From positions 1 to 64,000 of the forward strand of contig CANONN010000001.1 of NCBI GenBank assembly GCA_947567625.1: a DNA stretch of 64,000 bases. Direction: 5' to 3'. The DNA is from an uncultured Roseburia sp. GTDB taxonomy: Bacteria > Bacillota > Clostridia > Lachnospirales > Lachnospiraceae. Below are positions 1 through 8,006 of the stretch, piece by piece. Under the pieces are notes generated by a model. It was not told where the DNA came from, ran no database searches, and worked only from the letters and a program-made list of their open reading frames with translations. The translations under genes and the position numbers were made by a program. The number at the start of each line of letters is the position of its first letter. The stretch's first letter is position 1.

Positions 1-6
1 AGCCGC

Positions 7-89
7 ATATGTTGTATTTTAGCAGACGCACATTTCCGCTAAAATACTGCGTTTGGCAGAAATGTTTACATCTACAGTTCACAACATAT
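7..89. repeat. Nested inverted repeats at the hsdM break
   Basis: Outer arms ATATGTTGT (7-15) and ACAACATAT (81-89) are perfect 9-bp inverted repeats. Inside lies a 10-bp pair GTATTTTAGC (14-23) and GCTAAAATAC (38-47). The outer right arm overlaps the point where the hsdM reading frame stops resembling HsdM. This could be a small non-autonomous insertion or the end of a larger element beyond the window; no transposase is visible. Confidence 0.45.
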
Positions 90-182
90 CACATCCGTCA
101 CATACTGATGATAAGTAATCCCATCATCCCGCAGCACATTGCATAAATTCCAAAGCTTTGATACAATTTCATTGTTATTCAC
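72..182 (-). pseudogene. hsdM: Truncated HsdM N-terminus (type I DNA methyltransferase)
   Basis: A GTG start at 182 sits 8 nt after a strong AGGAGG and 28 bp downstream of the hsdR stop. The first 28 codons read as a canonical HsdM N-terminus (motif EIVSKLWNLCNVLRDDG followed by ITYHQYVT). After the conserved YVT the frame leaves the family pattern, reads DVICCEL and ends at TAG (74-72). HsdM is normally about 500 residues, so only 36 residues remain and the AdoMet and NPPY motifs are missing. The break coincides with inverted repeats at 6-89. Whether the rest of hsdM resumes beyond the left edge cannot be seen. The order hsdR-hsdM fits the EcoEI-like type I family; hsdS would be expected further left. 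Confidence 0.75.
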
Positions 183-210
183 CGAATTTCCTCCTGATCA
201 CACAAAAATT

Positions 211-3200
211 TTATGCACTCTCATAAAGCGCTTCATTAATCTCATCAATAATCACATCTAAATGATTGCCAAACGCCATGTTAATTTTTTTGAATCCACC
301 GACATTTTTGAACGCTCCCAGTTCAAATGTTTCACGATTCAAAATCGTTTCATTTAATAGCTGCATTTCGATACGGTCTAACCATTTTAACTGTATGGCA
401 TTTAATTCAGAATGTTTTTCTTTTACTTTTGATACCGCTGCTTTGATTTTTTTATCATGGCCAACCAGTGCATCTCCCAGCGCCTGCTGCCTGATAAAGC
501 TTATGATATCTGCTGTTATATCCTGATTTGTCATTTGGTTCCATGCCGTATTGAGCATTTTTTCTGTAAAATTATTTCTGTCCAGCTCAATTTTCAAATT
601 TTTTAATTCTGCCCTTGTCAGCTCCTTCGGTCTCTGACACACAATTGACAACGCCGCAATCTCATTCATATTATGAAAAATAAATTGTTTAAATTCTTCC
701 AAATAATCTTCGGGTTTTTGGGCCTTCCCGTAACCTCTTGTATGGGCATAAACAGAATCATCATGAAAACTATATACTTTTGTTTTTGGCGTATAGTGAT
801 ATGTATGAAATACCTCAAAAGCCTCTTTTTTATCCTGTATATATTTTGATGCCTCTGTAACTTCCATCTCTCTAATCTTCGTTGCAAATACCTCTATAGA
901 ATCTCCAGAAATATCTGCAAAATTCTTTTTTTGCCCATCAGTCATCTTCTTTATATCCCGCTGCAGCTTCGCAATCAATATATCAATCTGACTTTTTTTC
1001 TGTTCAGCCCGATCAAGAACGGAAAGTCCATCAATAATCGCATCATAAGTAATCTTAGGATTCACTACTACCGGTTTCATAGCACTTACCGGCTCCAACG
1101 CATCATATACACCGACTGCATCATAAATTTCAAAGTGATCTTTATGTATTTCATCACATAATCTTGTTGCACGCCCCATCATCTGTTCAAAGAGAATTCT
1201 GGACTTGATTCTTCTAAGAAAAACTAATCTTGTAATTTCTTCCACATCAATTCCCGTAGTCAGTAAATCTACCGTGACTGCGATGCTTGGTTTTAAATCG
1301 TTTTTAAAATGCCGGATTACTTCCGCTATTTTTTTCTTATTTCTCCCTTCGATAGAACCCGTGATCTTTTTGATGCAGTCCTCGTCAATCCCAACCTGGG
1401 CATACATCTCCTTTAAAATCTGAACGATCATATCCGCGTGATCGTCATCAACCGCAAAAATAAGCGTTTTGCCCTGCATCCGGTCTTCCGGATCAACCCC
1501 TGTATTTCCTTCTGTAGGACGTTCCGGCAAAAAAATCTCTTTCAATACAGTTCTGTTAAAATTCTCCGTAATTACTTTCCTGTTAAAATCCTCGACTTCA
1601 AAATCCAATTCATCCGCAAGCTTTTCACCGTTCTCCAATTCACCTGTCTCAGGATTATAAACAGGCACCACATCTCCCGCTTTAAACTTAATTCCATTAT
1701 GACTCAACTGCGTTACTATTATATGCGGAGCGTCATGGTCAACCAAAAATCCATCAATGACTGCCGTTCTATAACTATATGTATAAACTAGTTCTCCAAA
1801 AATCTGTGTCGTATGAAGTGCCGGCGTTGCCGTGAGCGCCACCTTTACGGCATCAAAATATTCTATTACCGAGCGATATTTGCTCATAAAATCACGCTGA
1901 TCACGGTACAGTAATTCTTCGTCACCCAATTCACGGTCCAGGATGAATCCGCGGTGCGCCTCGTCTATCACAATCAAATCATAGTCTGAGACAGCAGGCA
2001 TCTTCTCACTCTCATTATACAAAATCCTTTGTACAAGACTCTGAACCGTGGCAATCTGTACTCTTGTCTCCGGCTCAAAGCCATGGTCTTCCATTTCTTT
2101 GATATTATAGATCTCATTCAAAGTCATTAAGTCTTCTAATTTAACTTCTTTAAAAGTATCAAGAGCCTGATCACCCAACGCTGTCCTGTCCACCAAAAAT
2201 AGTACTCTGTGAAAACGTTTTGCTTTCAGGAATCGATACAACATACCCAATACAGTTCTGGTTTTTCCTGTCCCGGTAGCCATCGACAAAAGTACTTCCC
2301 GCCTTCCCTGTGCTATAGCTTTTTCAACCGCCTGTATCGCTTCAATCTGATAATATCTTAGATTTAAACCATCTTTATCCTGTAAAATAGAATAATCTGT
2401 CCTCTCTAATACAGTATTGGCTGCCTCTATATCTTTTTGCAGTTCCTCCATCATTCCGTAAGGGCTCTTCCAACCCGGCAAAGCTTTAGGGGCCGTTCCT
2501 TCCCGCACATCAAGCTCCCATATCCCTGATTTGGTGGCAAGCTGTTTTAAATAGGGCCGTCCGTTTGTTGCATACAAAAACGGCACATCATATTTTCCAA
2601 ATTTGCCAATACAATATTTTTCCCGATCTTCTTTTATGATATGACTGGCATATTCTTTACATTGTCCGTCCAAAACGGATGGCACATCCATATGATTCCT
2701 TTTGGCCTCAATGATTCCCACCATCGTCTCTCCGACAAATAAGGCATAGTCGACATATCCATTTTTTCCGACGGCAGACCCTACTTTCCATTCTGCAATC
2801 GCTTTATTGTGGCCTTTTTCCGGTTTGCATCCTTTGGATTGCCTGATCATATCGGTATCTGCCTCCCAACCGACCTCCCGCAACTGACGATCAATAATCA
2901 TTCGGGTATCATATTCGGATAGAGGATATCTTGCAGCATTCGCTTTCGCCTTATCCTTGCGCTCCAGGGAAGCTTTGCCTTTTTTCTGCAAAACCTCAAT
3001 TTCTTTCTTTAAATTGTCTATATAAGCTTCCTGTTGTTTGCTCTTTTCCGCAAGAGCGGCTGCATCTATTGTTACCTTTGACGGCATAACAAAATCCGCT
3101 GGTTCATATGCATAATCACCATATGTCTGCATAAACCACGATGCCAAATCATAAGTCAACACCAGGTTTTCTTTCGCTTTTTCCAATGAATCCATCCCTG

Positions 3201-3486
3201 CGTGAGCCGCATCATTTCTTGTTTTCCTCAGCACATATAAGATATTATTTATTTCTACCGGAAGTATATCATTTCGCTTTAACAGCTTAATTCTATTTGC
3301 ATGGGTATTATCGTATTTTGGTTCCGCTATCCCATCATATGCGAGCATATATTTCACGATGTGTTCCGCCAACATCCCCATTTTTATAAAACAGGTATTG
3401 GTGTCTGAATACAAATATTGTTCCGCCAATTCTCCCATTTTGGCAAGCTCCGCCCAATTTGTAGTCAAAAATTCAAAATTACCCAT
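211..3486 (-). CDS. hsdR: Type I restriction enzyme R subunit (HsdR, EcoEI-like)
   Basis: This is the motor and nuclease subunit of a type I restriction-modification complex, which translocates DNA with ATP and cleaves remote from unmethylated sites. In order the 1091-residue product shows a DUF4145-like N-terminus (about 30-120), a short coiled coil (about 150-190), a PD-(D/E)xK nuclease region ending in EAKRN (about 259), Walker A ATGTGKT (about 402), DEAH in VIDEAHRG (about 507), TATP (about 553), motif VI QMMGRATR (about 767), and an EcoEI-type C-terminal domain. ATG at 3486 is chosen because AGGAGG lies 7 nt upstream; the GTG at 3492 is too close to it. The gene is AT-rich compared with its neighbours, suggesting transfer. 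The partner hsdM is broken at the window edge, so activity in this strain is doubtful. Confidence 0.94.
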   Translation of the reverse strand: MGNFEFLTTNWAELAKMGELAEQYLYSDTNTCFIKMGMLAEHIVKYMLAYDGIAEPKYDNTHANRIKLLKRNDILPVEINNILYVLRKTRNDAAHAGMDSLEKAKENLVLTYDLASWFMQTYGDYAYEPADFVMPSKVTIDAAALAEKSKQQEAYIDNLKKEIEVLQKKGKASLERKDKAKANAARYPLSEYDTRMIIDRQLREVGWEADTDMIRQSKGCKPEKGHNKAIAEWKVGSAVGKNGYVDYALFVGETMVGIIEAKRNHMDVPSVLDGQCKEYASHIIKEDREKYCIGKFGKYDVPFLYATNGRPYLKQLATKSGIWELDVREGTAPKALPGWKSPYGMMEELQKDIEAANTVLERTDYSILQDKDGLNLRYYQIEAIQAVEKAIAQGRREVLLSMATGTGKTRTVLGMLYRFLKAKRFHRVLFLVDRTALGDQALDTFKEVKLEDLMTLNEIYNIKEMEDHGFEPETRVQIATVQSLVQRILYNESEKMPAVSDYDLIVIDEAHRGFILDRELGDEELLYRDQRDFMSKYRSVIEYFDAVKVALTATPALHTTQIFGELVYTYSYRTAVIDGFLVDHDAPHIIVTQLSHNGIKFKAGDVVPVYNPETGELENGEKLADELDFEVEDFNRKVITENFNRTVLKEIFLPERPTEGNTGVDPEDRMQGKTLIFAVDDDHADMIVQILKEMYAQVGIDEDCIKKITGSIEGRNKKKIAEVIRHFKNDLKPSIAVTVDLLTTGIDVEEITRLVFLRRIKSRILFEQMMGRATRLCDEIHKDHFEIYDAVGVYDALEPVSAMKPVVVNPKITYDAIIDGLSVLDRAEQKKSQIDILIAKLQRDIKKMTDGQKKNFADISGDSIEVFATKIREMEVTEASKYIQDKKEAFEVFHTYHYTPKTKVYSFHDDSVYAHTRGYGKAQKPEDYLEEFKQFIFHNMNEIAALSIVCQRPKELTRAELKNLKIELDRNNFTEKMLNTAWNQMTNQDITADIISFIRQQALGDALVGHDKKIKAAVSKVKEKHSELNAIQLKWLDRIEMQLLNETILNRETFELGAFKNVGGFKKINMAFGNHLDVIIDEINEALYESA

Positions 3487-3488
3487 GC

Positions 3489-3587
3489 TCACTCCTCCTT
3501 CTCATAACCCAGTATTATCAGAAGTTTCTCCATGAAAAAGGAATCTCGCTTTGCGAGATTTTGCCTAAACCTATCAATCCGTTTCAT
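3489..3587 (-). CDS. 32-residue leader ORF upstream of hsdR
   Basis: A short ORF beginning MKRIDRFRQNLAKRDSF and ending GYEKEE. Its TGA (3491-3489) overlaps the hsdR ribosome site and lies next to the hsdR ATG, so translation could be coupled. It starts about 17 nt after the predicted transcription start and has only a weak site (TAGGAA). The product is basic then hydrophobic, with no recognised family. A perfect hairpin lies inside it. It may be a leader peptide controlling hsdR or simply the remnant of an upstream gene. Confidence 0.45.
   Translation of the reverse strand: MKRIDRFRQNLAKRDSFFMEKLLIILGYEKEE
3542..3560. promoter_or_regulatory. Perfect 8-bp inverted repeat in the hsdR leader
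   Basis: Arms AATCTCGC (3542-3549) and GCGAGATT (3553-3560) flank a 3-nt loop inside the 32-codon leader ORF, about 45 nt after the predicted start of transcription. It could be an RNA hairpin or an operator. It has no U-run, so it is not a standard terminator. Confidence 0.4.
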
Positions 3588-3610
3588 GTTTTTACATTTC
3601 CTACTTCCAA

Positions 3611-3639
3611 AGTATATCACATCTAAATTTGATAGACAA
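3611..3639 (-). promoter_or_regulatory. Promoter of the hsdR operon
   Basis: Sigma-A type elements on the minus strand: -35 TTGTCT (3639-3634), 17-bp spacer, -10 TATACT (3616-3611) with an extended TGA just upstream. Transcription would start near 3604. The interval 3640-3778 upstream holds no other clear signal. Confidence 0.65.
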
Positions 3640-3778
3640 TAAAAAGAAAACAGGCACGCCGAATCACTGTGAACCATCCCACCAGTTACTCGACACACCT
3701 GCTATTCTCTGTATTAAAACATTTGGCAATTATCAAGCTGATTTTTTAACCTATTTGATCTCAATACGGAGCCAACAC

Positions 3779-4759
3779 TTACAAATAAATATCAATCACC
3801 GCTGCACCTGCTGCATTTTGCGGCTTTCCTCCATCAGCATTTTCCACTTCCATCGCCGTTACGGTCTTCGGCACTTCTCCTTCTCTTACCGCCGACACGG
3901 CCTCCGCCGCTTCTGACGCTCTTTGCTCTTCCTCCCCACCTGACAACGCTACGGTCCCCGCCGCTTCTGACGCTCTTTGCTCTTCCTCCCCGCCGGGCCG
4001 CGCTACGGTCTCCGCCGCACCTGCCTCTTTTTGGTCTTCCTCCCCGCCAGGCTCTCTTACCGCCGCTTCTGCGCCACCCTTCTGCCCTTGCACGCCATTC
4101 CTAAGCTCCATGAGACGGCGCAGCGTATCCTCACCGATTGTCATTCCGGCGTCACCGCCTGGCAAAAGCTCTGGCTCATGTTTTGATTTACGCTCTTGCT
4201 CCGCGCTTCCCTCGGTTTGCTCCTCTTTTTCTTTCTCGTCCTCTGGCAGCGACTGATATTTCAGGGAAGCGGTAAACGCGGCATGAGCCTTCTCGATCTC
4301 GCCTGTTTTTTTCACCAGCTTGGCAAGCATTTCCAGTTTTTTCCCTTTGGGGATGTACGGATTATTGGAAATGTCTTTCGCCTGCGACAAGTATCCGTTG
4401 AGCTTGTTCATGTGAAGGTCTTCCACTTCCTCTTTCGTTTCACAGTCGTCGAGCTGTTTTTCGTAGCCGGCGACCTCCCTGCGGCTCTCCTCGTACTCGC
4501 GCAGCGCCTGTGGATTCGTCTTGCGCAGATAGTCGATCTCGTCCGGCGTCAGGTTGGAACCGTTCTCCAGCTTGGCGGAAAGCTCGTACTTTTTCTTGCC
4601 CTCGCGGATGTCGTATGCCTGCTGCTTATACATTTCCAGCCTGCGCTCCTCGGCAGTCATATTTTCCTTTTTCCCGATATTTTCTTTCTTCTGCATCCAC
4701 TTGCAGTTTAGCGCCGCCATCTCTACCTGGCTGCGGATGGTCCCGTTGATGAAAGCCAT
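3779..4759 (-). CDS. Hypothetical helical protein with 18-residue tandem repeats
   Basis: A 326-residue protein of no recognised family. Residues 1-170 are charged and strongly helical (many K/E, probable coiled coil). Residues about 225-300 are low-complexity repeats of the type AAxxxxxxGGEEEQRASE, encoded by 54-bp DNA repeats. The C-terminus ends in a short hydrophobic segment, AAVIDIYL. There is no signal peptide or membrane segment. A good site (AAGGAGAGG) precedes ATG 4759. It follows the histidine kinase gene by 32 bp and probably shares its operon, so a role in the same signal response is possible but unproven. The N-terminal MAFINGTIRSQVEMAAL may be an amphipathic helix. Confidence 0.8.
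   Translation of the reverse strand: MAFINGTIRSQVEMAALNCKWMQKKENIGKKENMTAEERRLEMYKQQAYDIREGKKKYELSAKLENGSNLTPDEIDYLRKTNPQALREYEESRREVAGYEKQLDDCETKEEVEDLHMNKLNGYLSQAKDISNNPYIPKGKKLEMLAKLVKKTGEIEKAHAAFTASLKYQSLPEDEKEKEEQTEGSAEQERKSKHEPELLPGGDAGMTIGEDTLRRLMELRNGVQGQKGGAEAAVREPGGEEDQKEAGAAETVARPGGEEEQRASEAAGTVALSGGEEEQRASEAAEAVSAVREGEVPKTVTAMEVENADGGKPQNAAGAAVIDIYL
3906..4067. repeat. 54-bp minisatellite inside the 326-codon gene
   Basis: Copies start at 3906, 3960 and 4014; the last is 48 bp long, having lost 6 bp. The unit begins GCCGCTTCTGACGCTC on the plus strand and encodes 18 residues in frame. The first two copies are nearly identical, which suggests recent expansion; length variation between strains is likely. 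Confidence 0.85.
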
Positions 4760-4791
4760 TAAAATCCTCTCCTTTTGTGTCTGCTTATAAG

Positions 4792-7161
4792 TTATTTATC
4801 GGCATCTTCCATGCTCTTCTCCACTCTTTCAAACACAATCGTTACGGTAAATAAGTCCGCGTCGGTTTTCATCGCAAATTGTCCGCCACATGCCTCGGTA
4901 AAGCTCTTGGCGATCGAAAGCCCCAGACCGCTGCCGCCGTCGGTGCGGCTCTCGTCTCCGCGCACAAAGCGCTCCGTAAAATCAATGGCGCCGTTCAGTT
5001 CCTGATTGGAAATATTTTTGATCGTTAAGGTCGCATGTTTTTCGCCGCCCGTCAGGGTCAAATATGCCCGGGAACCGTCGAGCGAGTATTTTAGCACATT
5101 GTCGAGCAGATTTTGGATGACGCGGTACATGCGGTTGCCGTCCGCCACGATCAAAATAACCTGTTCGGGCAGCTCTACTTTCAGCTGCACCCGGCTTCCC
5201 TCTATTTTTTCCTGCATATCCGCCAGTGTCTGGCGAACCAGCTTGGCAAAGTCGATCTGCTCTCTGTTGACCTCAAGCTGCCCTGACGCCGCCTTGCTGA
5301 CCGAAAATACATCCTGCACCATATCCTTGAGACGGTCCGCCTTTTGTTCCAAAATCTTCACATAATCCTTCACATAATCGGGCAGCTCTTCCTCCTGTTT
5401 TAACAGCTCGATATAGCTGACAATCGAAGTCAGCGGCGTCTTAATATCGTGGGAGACATTGGCCACTAACTCCACTTTCATGCGCTCGCTCTTGATGCGC
5501 TCCGAGAGAGCCGTCTCCATACCGCTTTGGATATCATTTAAATCTTCTGCCAGTACCGCCAGCTCGGAGTCCGCAGGCGAAACGTCATTTTTCGTGTGGT
5601 AATTCCCGCTCTTTATCGTCCGAATCTGGGCCGAGAGTATGTCAAGATCGGACATCATGCGCATATTTTTCTTCTGATACCCGTACTCCACCGCAAGCAG
5701 CAGCGCGAGGAGTATTGTCCTTACGATTCCGCCAAGCGACAGGACAATCCATGTCGATACATTGGAAAATTGGTAGGCATTTGCCGCAAACACACCCAGA
5801 TGTAAGAGTGAGCCGACAAACAATATCGCCGTGATGATCATCACCACACAAAACCGCTTCGTCTGGCGCGCCGACAAAGATAATTTCAACGCTTTGGCAT
5901 CTGCGACCGCGATCAACTTAGCCGCCAGCCCATGGCGGTACACCGCTTGATTCTTTCTGATATCGTTGACAAACAGATACAGCAGCCAAAAGCTAAACAG
6001 CACATGCCACGGTTTCTCACTCAGGCCGTAGAAAGACAAAAAGCCATTCTCCCAAAAATATTCGCCGTAGACACCCGCCTCTGTCAACACCGCCGTATCA
6101 TAAGCCGTACCCCAGTATCCCCGCATTAAAGATAATAGCAACAGCCCCGGAAACACGAGCAGCAGCAAGACTTTCACCTCAAAAATGATACGCCCTGTAA
6201 ACGCAGCAATCCTCGCGTCTGCCTCCTGTTTTTGCCTGCGCAAAATCAGATAACAGATCAGGAAAAAGAGCCCGGCGGCCAGACAGACGGCAGACGCCAT
6301 AAGTTTTTTCCGGTTCTGCACAAAATTCTTCCACAGATAGTAGGAATCGTAATTTTCCGACCAACTATAGCTCCCGCGGTTGGCGCCGCTATAGAGCAGC
6401 GGCTGCTCTGCCACAAGAATCACAATCTCCGCGTCTTCCCAGGCTTTCTCGCTGCGTATATTGGCATAGCCCGGCACATACCAGTCGCCGCTCTCCTCCC
6501 GATAAACGCCGTCCCCGTACACATCCGGCGTCTCCACGCCTTTACGGATGGTCACCTCTTCCCCGTCAAAGCAAAGATAAAAATTGTAGCCGGGCGGCAT
6601 AAAATCTGCGGAACCGTTCCAGTCAAGCCCTTCCATGTTGGTATACAGCTCTTTTCCCTGATAGGAAACGCTGTAATACATATTTTTATCCCATTCCATG
6701 CGCCCGTGATAATAATCCGCAAGCTCTTTCTGCTCTTTTTCCGAATAGAGCACCGTACCCGAACCGCCTATGCCCTCCTGCGGTATCGCGGCATAGGAAG
6801 AATCAATATTGTACCCGACGCCGTATTCACCCGCCGCAACATCCGCGGCAAAGTTGCTCTCTTCAAGCGCGATCTCCGTTTCATCCGCCCAATACACGGT
6901 TTCATCATTTTCATAAACATCGGCGCGGAATGTCCCACATGCCATGTTGAGAAAGCGGTAAAGCCTCCCGGAGACATAGCTGCGGAAGCTCTCGGTCTCC
7001 TGATAATCGTTTTTCAAGAAAGCGCCAATCTCCCCCTTAGAAAGAGGTACCCACCTGGCATACGACAATACGCCAAGCACACCTGTCATAAGCAGGCATA
7101 CTGCCAGGGCGAAACTAAAAAATCCAATCCTAATGCTCCATTTTTTCGATTTTGTATCCAA
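4792..7161 (-). CDS. Multi-TM sensor histidine kinase
   Basis: A 789-residue membrane kinase. One TM helix (about 12-34) precedes a roughly 255-residue extracellular region, followed by about five more TM helices (about 292-495) with a second short outer loop. Then come a HAMP-like linker, a HisKA domain with phosphoacceptor H571 in SHDIKTPLTS, and a HATPase domain (DNVLKYS, GSGLGLSIAK). Its partner is the regulator at 7130-7831, whose 3' end overlaps this gene by 32 bp, so translation is probably coupled. The apparent start is TTG at 7161, nine nt after AAAGGTGG. The large ectodomain suggests direct sensing of an outside ligand, unlike the neighbouring Bce kinase. The signal is unknown. Confidence 0.92.
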   Translation of the reverse strand: MDTKSKKWSIRIGFFSFALAVCLLMTGVLGVLSYARWVPLSKGEIGAFLKNDYQETESFRSYVSGRLYRFLNMACGTFRADVYENDETVYWADETEIALEESNFAADVAAGEYGVGYNIDSSYAAIPQEGIGGSGTVLYSEKEQKELADYYHGRMEWDKNMYYSVSYQGKELYTNMEGLDWNGSADFMPPGYNFYLCFDGEEVTIRKGVETPDVYGDGVYREESGDWYVPGYANIRSEKAWEDAEIVILVAEQPLLYSGANRGSYSWSENYDSYYLWKNFVQNRKKLMASAVCLAAGLFFLICYLILRRQKQEADARIAAFTGRIIFEVKVLLLLVFPGLLLLSLMRGYWGTAYDTAVLTEAGVYGEYFWENGFLSFYGLSEKPWHVLFSFWLLYLFVNDIRKNQAVYRHGLAAKLIAVADAKALKLSLSARQTKRFCVVMIITAILFVGSLLHLGVFAANAYQFSNVSTWIVLSLGGIVRTILLALLLAVEYGYQKKNMRMMSDLDILSAQIRTIKSGNYHTKNDVSPADSELAVLAEDLNDIQSGMETALSERIKSERMKVELVANVSHDIKTPLTSIVSYIELLKQEEELPDYVKDYVKILEQKADRLKDMVQDVFSVSKAASGQLEVNREQIDFAKLVRQTLADMQEKIEGSRVQLKVELPEQVILIVADGNRMYRVIQNLLDNVLKYSLDGSRAYLTLTGGEKHATLTIKNISNQELNGAIDFTERFVRGDESRTDGGSGLGLSIAKSFTEACGGQFAMKTDADLFTVTIVFERVEKSMEDADK

Positions 7162-7831
7162 TTCCCCACACCACCTTTAAGTATTCTGGTTCCTTAGGGT
7201 TAAGCTCGATCTTCTCGCGGATGCGGCGGATATGCACCATCACCGTATTTTCCGTGGAAAACCCCGGTTCATTCCAGACGCGCTCATAGATTTCCTCGGC
7301 CGGAAAAACCCGCCCCGGATTTTCCATGAGAAGCTGCACGATTTTCGTCTCGGTGGCGGTCAGCCGCACCGGCTCGCCGTCCACATAGAGCTGCTTTTCA
7401 TCAAGATGAAAACACAGTCTTCCGTTCCTGATTTCATCCTTGGAGACAGTGTGAATATCTCCCAGGCTGGTATAGCGCCGCAGATGGCTTTTGACACGCG
7501 CGGCAAGCTCGCTCGGATTATAGGGCTTGGTGACGTAGTCGTCGGCTCCCATCGATAAGCCCAGCACCTTATCCGTCTCCTCGCTCTTTGCGCTCAGCAC
7601 AATGATGGGAATATTTTGTTTTTCACGGATTCTAAGCACCGCCGACAGCCCGTCTAAGCGCGGCATCATCACATCCATAATCACCAGATGCATTTTATTG
7701 CCCGACAATTGCTCCAATGCCTGCATCCCGTCATAGGCCCGGTAAACCTGATAGCCCTCTTTCTCTAAGAGAATCGCGATCGCCTTTACAATTTCCCGGT
7801 CATCATCCACCACCAAAATATTCTCGCCCAT
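7130..7831 (-). CDS. OmpR/PhoB-family response regulator
   Basis: A 233-residue DNA-binding regulator. The receiver domain (1-120) has the acidic pair DD at 9-10, phosphoacceptor D53 in IMDVMMPRLDG, and the conserved Thr/Lys region (SAK, TKPY). The C-terminal winged helix (about 130-230) has the usual ETKIVQLLMENPGRVF and VHIRRIREKIE blocks. ATG at 7831 is preceded by GAGGTGG; the frame is open further upstream but lacks the family pattern. It is co-transcribed with the kinase that follows. Similarity is to VanR-type regulators, but no van genes are nearby. A half-site like that of the Bce operator lies upstream near 7955-7965. Confidence 0.93.
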   Translation of the reverse strand: MGENILVVDDDREIVKAIAILLEKEGYQVYRAYDGMQALEQLSGNKMHLVIMDVMMPRLDGLSAVLRIREKQNIPIIVLSAKSEETDKVLGLSMGADDYVTKPYNPSELAARVKSHLRRYTSLGDIHTVSKDEIRNGRLCFHLDEKQLYVDGEPVRLTATETKIVQLLMENPGRVFPAEEIYERVWNEPGFSTENTVMVHIRRIREKIELNPKEPEYLKVVWGIGYKIEKMEH

Positions 7832-7895
7832 ATCCACCTCGCCCGCACGAAAAATCCTCATATCACAACTCCAGCGCAGCTTTCTTATTGCAGAT

Positions 7896-7912
7896 TTGCC
7901 GCGACTCAAATC
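7896..7912 (+). repeat. 17-bp intergenic word also found at 28438
   Basis: TTGCCGCGACTCAAATC occurs here, upstream of the regulator gene, and again at 28438-28454 downstream of the Nudix gene, both on the plus strand. At this copy it is part of a small inverted repeat GATTTG/CAAATC. The rest of 7832-8006 holds no convincing terminator; a promoter for the regulator is likely but I cannot place it firmly. Confidence 0.35.
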
Positions 7913-8006
7913 GAGATGAGTAACCCTTGAACCACAGTTATCATAAAAAGAACACCTTACAAAAACCATGGGGAATTTCTTAAAACTTTCTTACTCTCCC
8001 AACCTA

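Noticed and set aside
1-210. hsdM as a normal gene merely cut by the window edge
   Set aside because: A TAG stop in frame at 74-72, after loss of family similarity, ends it inside the window.
3906-4067. 54-bp repeats as a possible CRISPR-like array
   Set aside because: Only three contiguous copies, in frame within a protein gene, without unique spacers.
6232-7197. Long plus-strand open frame opposite the histidine kinase gene
   Set aside because: It mirrors a gene with clear kinase domains, has no ribosome site and no recognisable domain; the same applies to antisense frames at 18536-19438, 39115-40065 and 35000 region. They arise from codon bias on the real strand.
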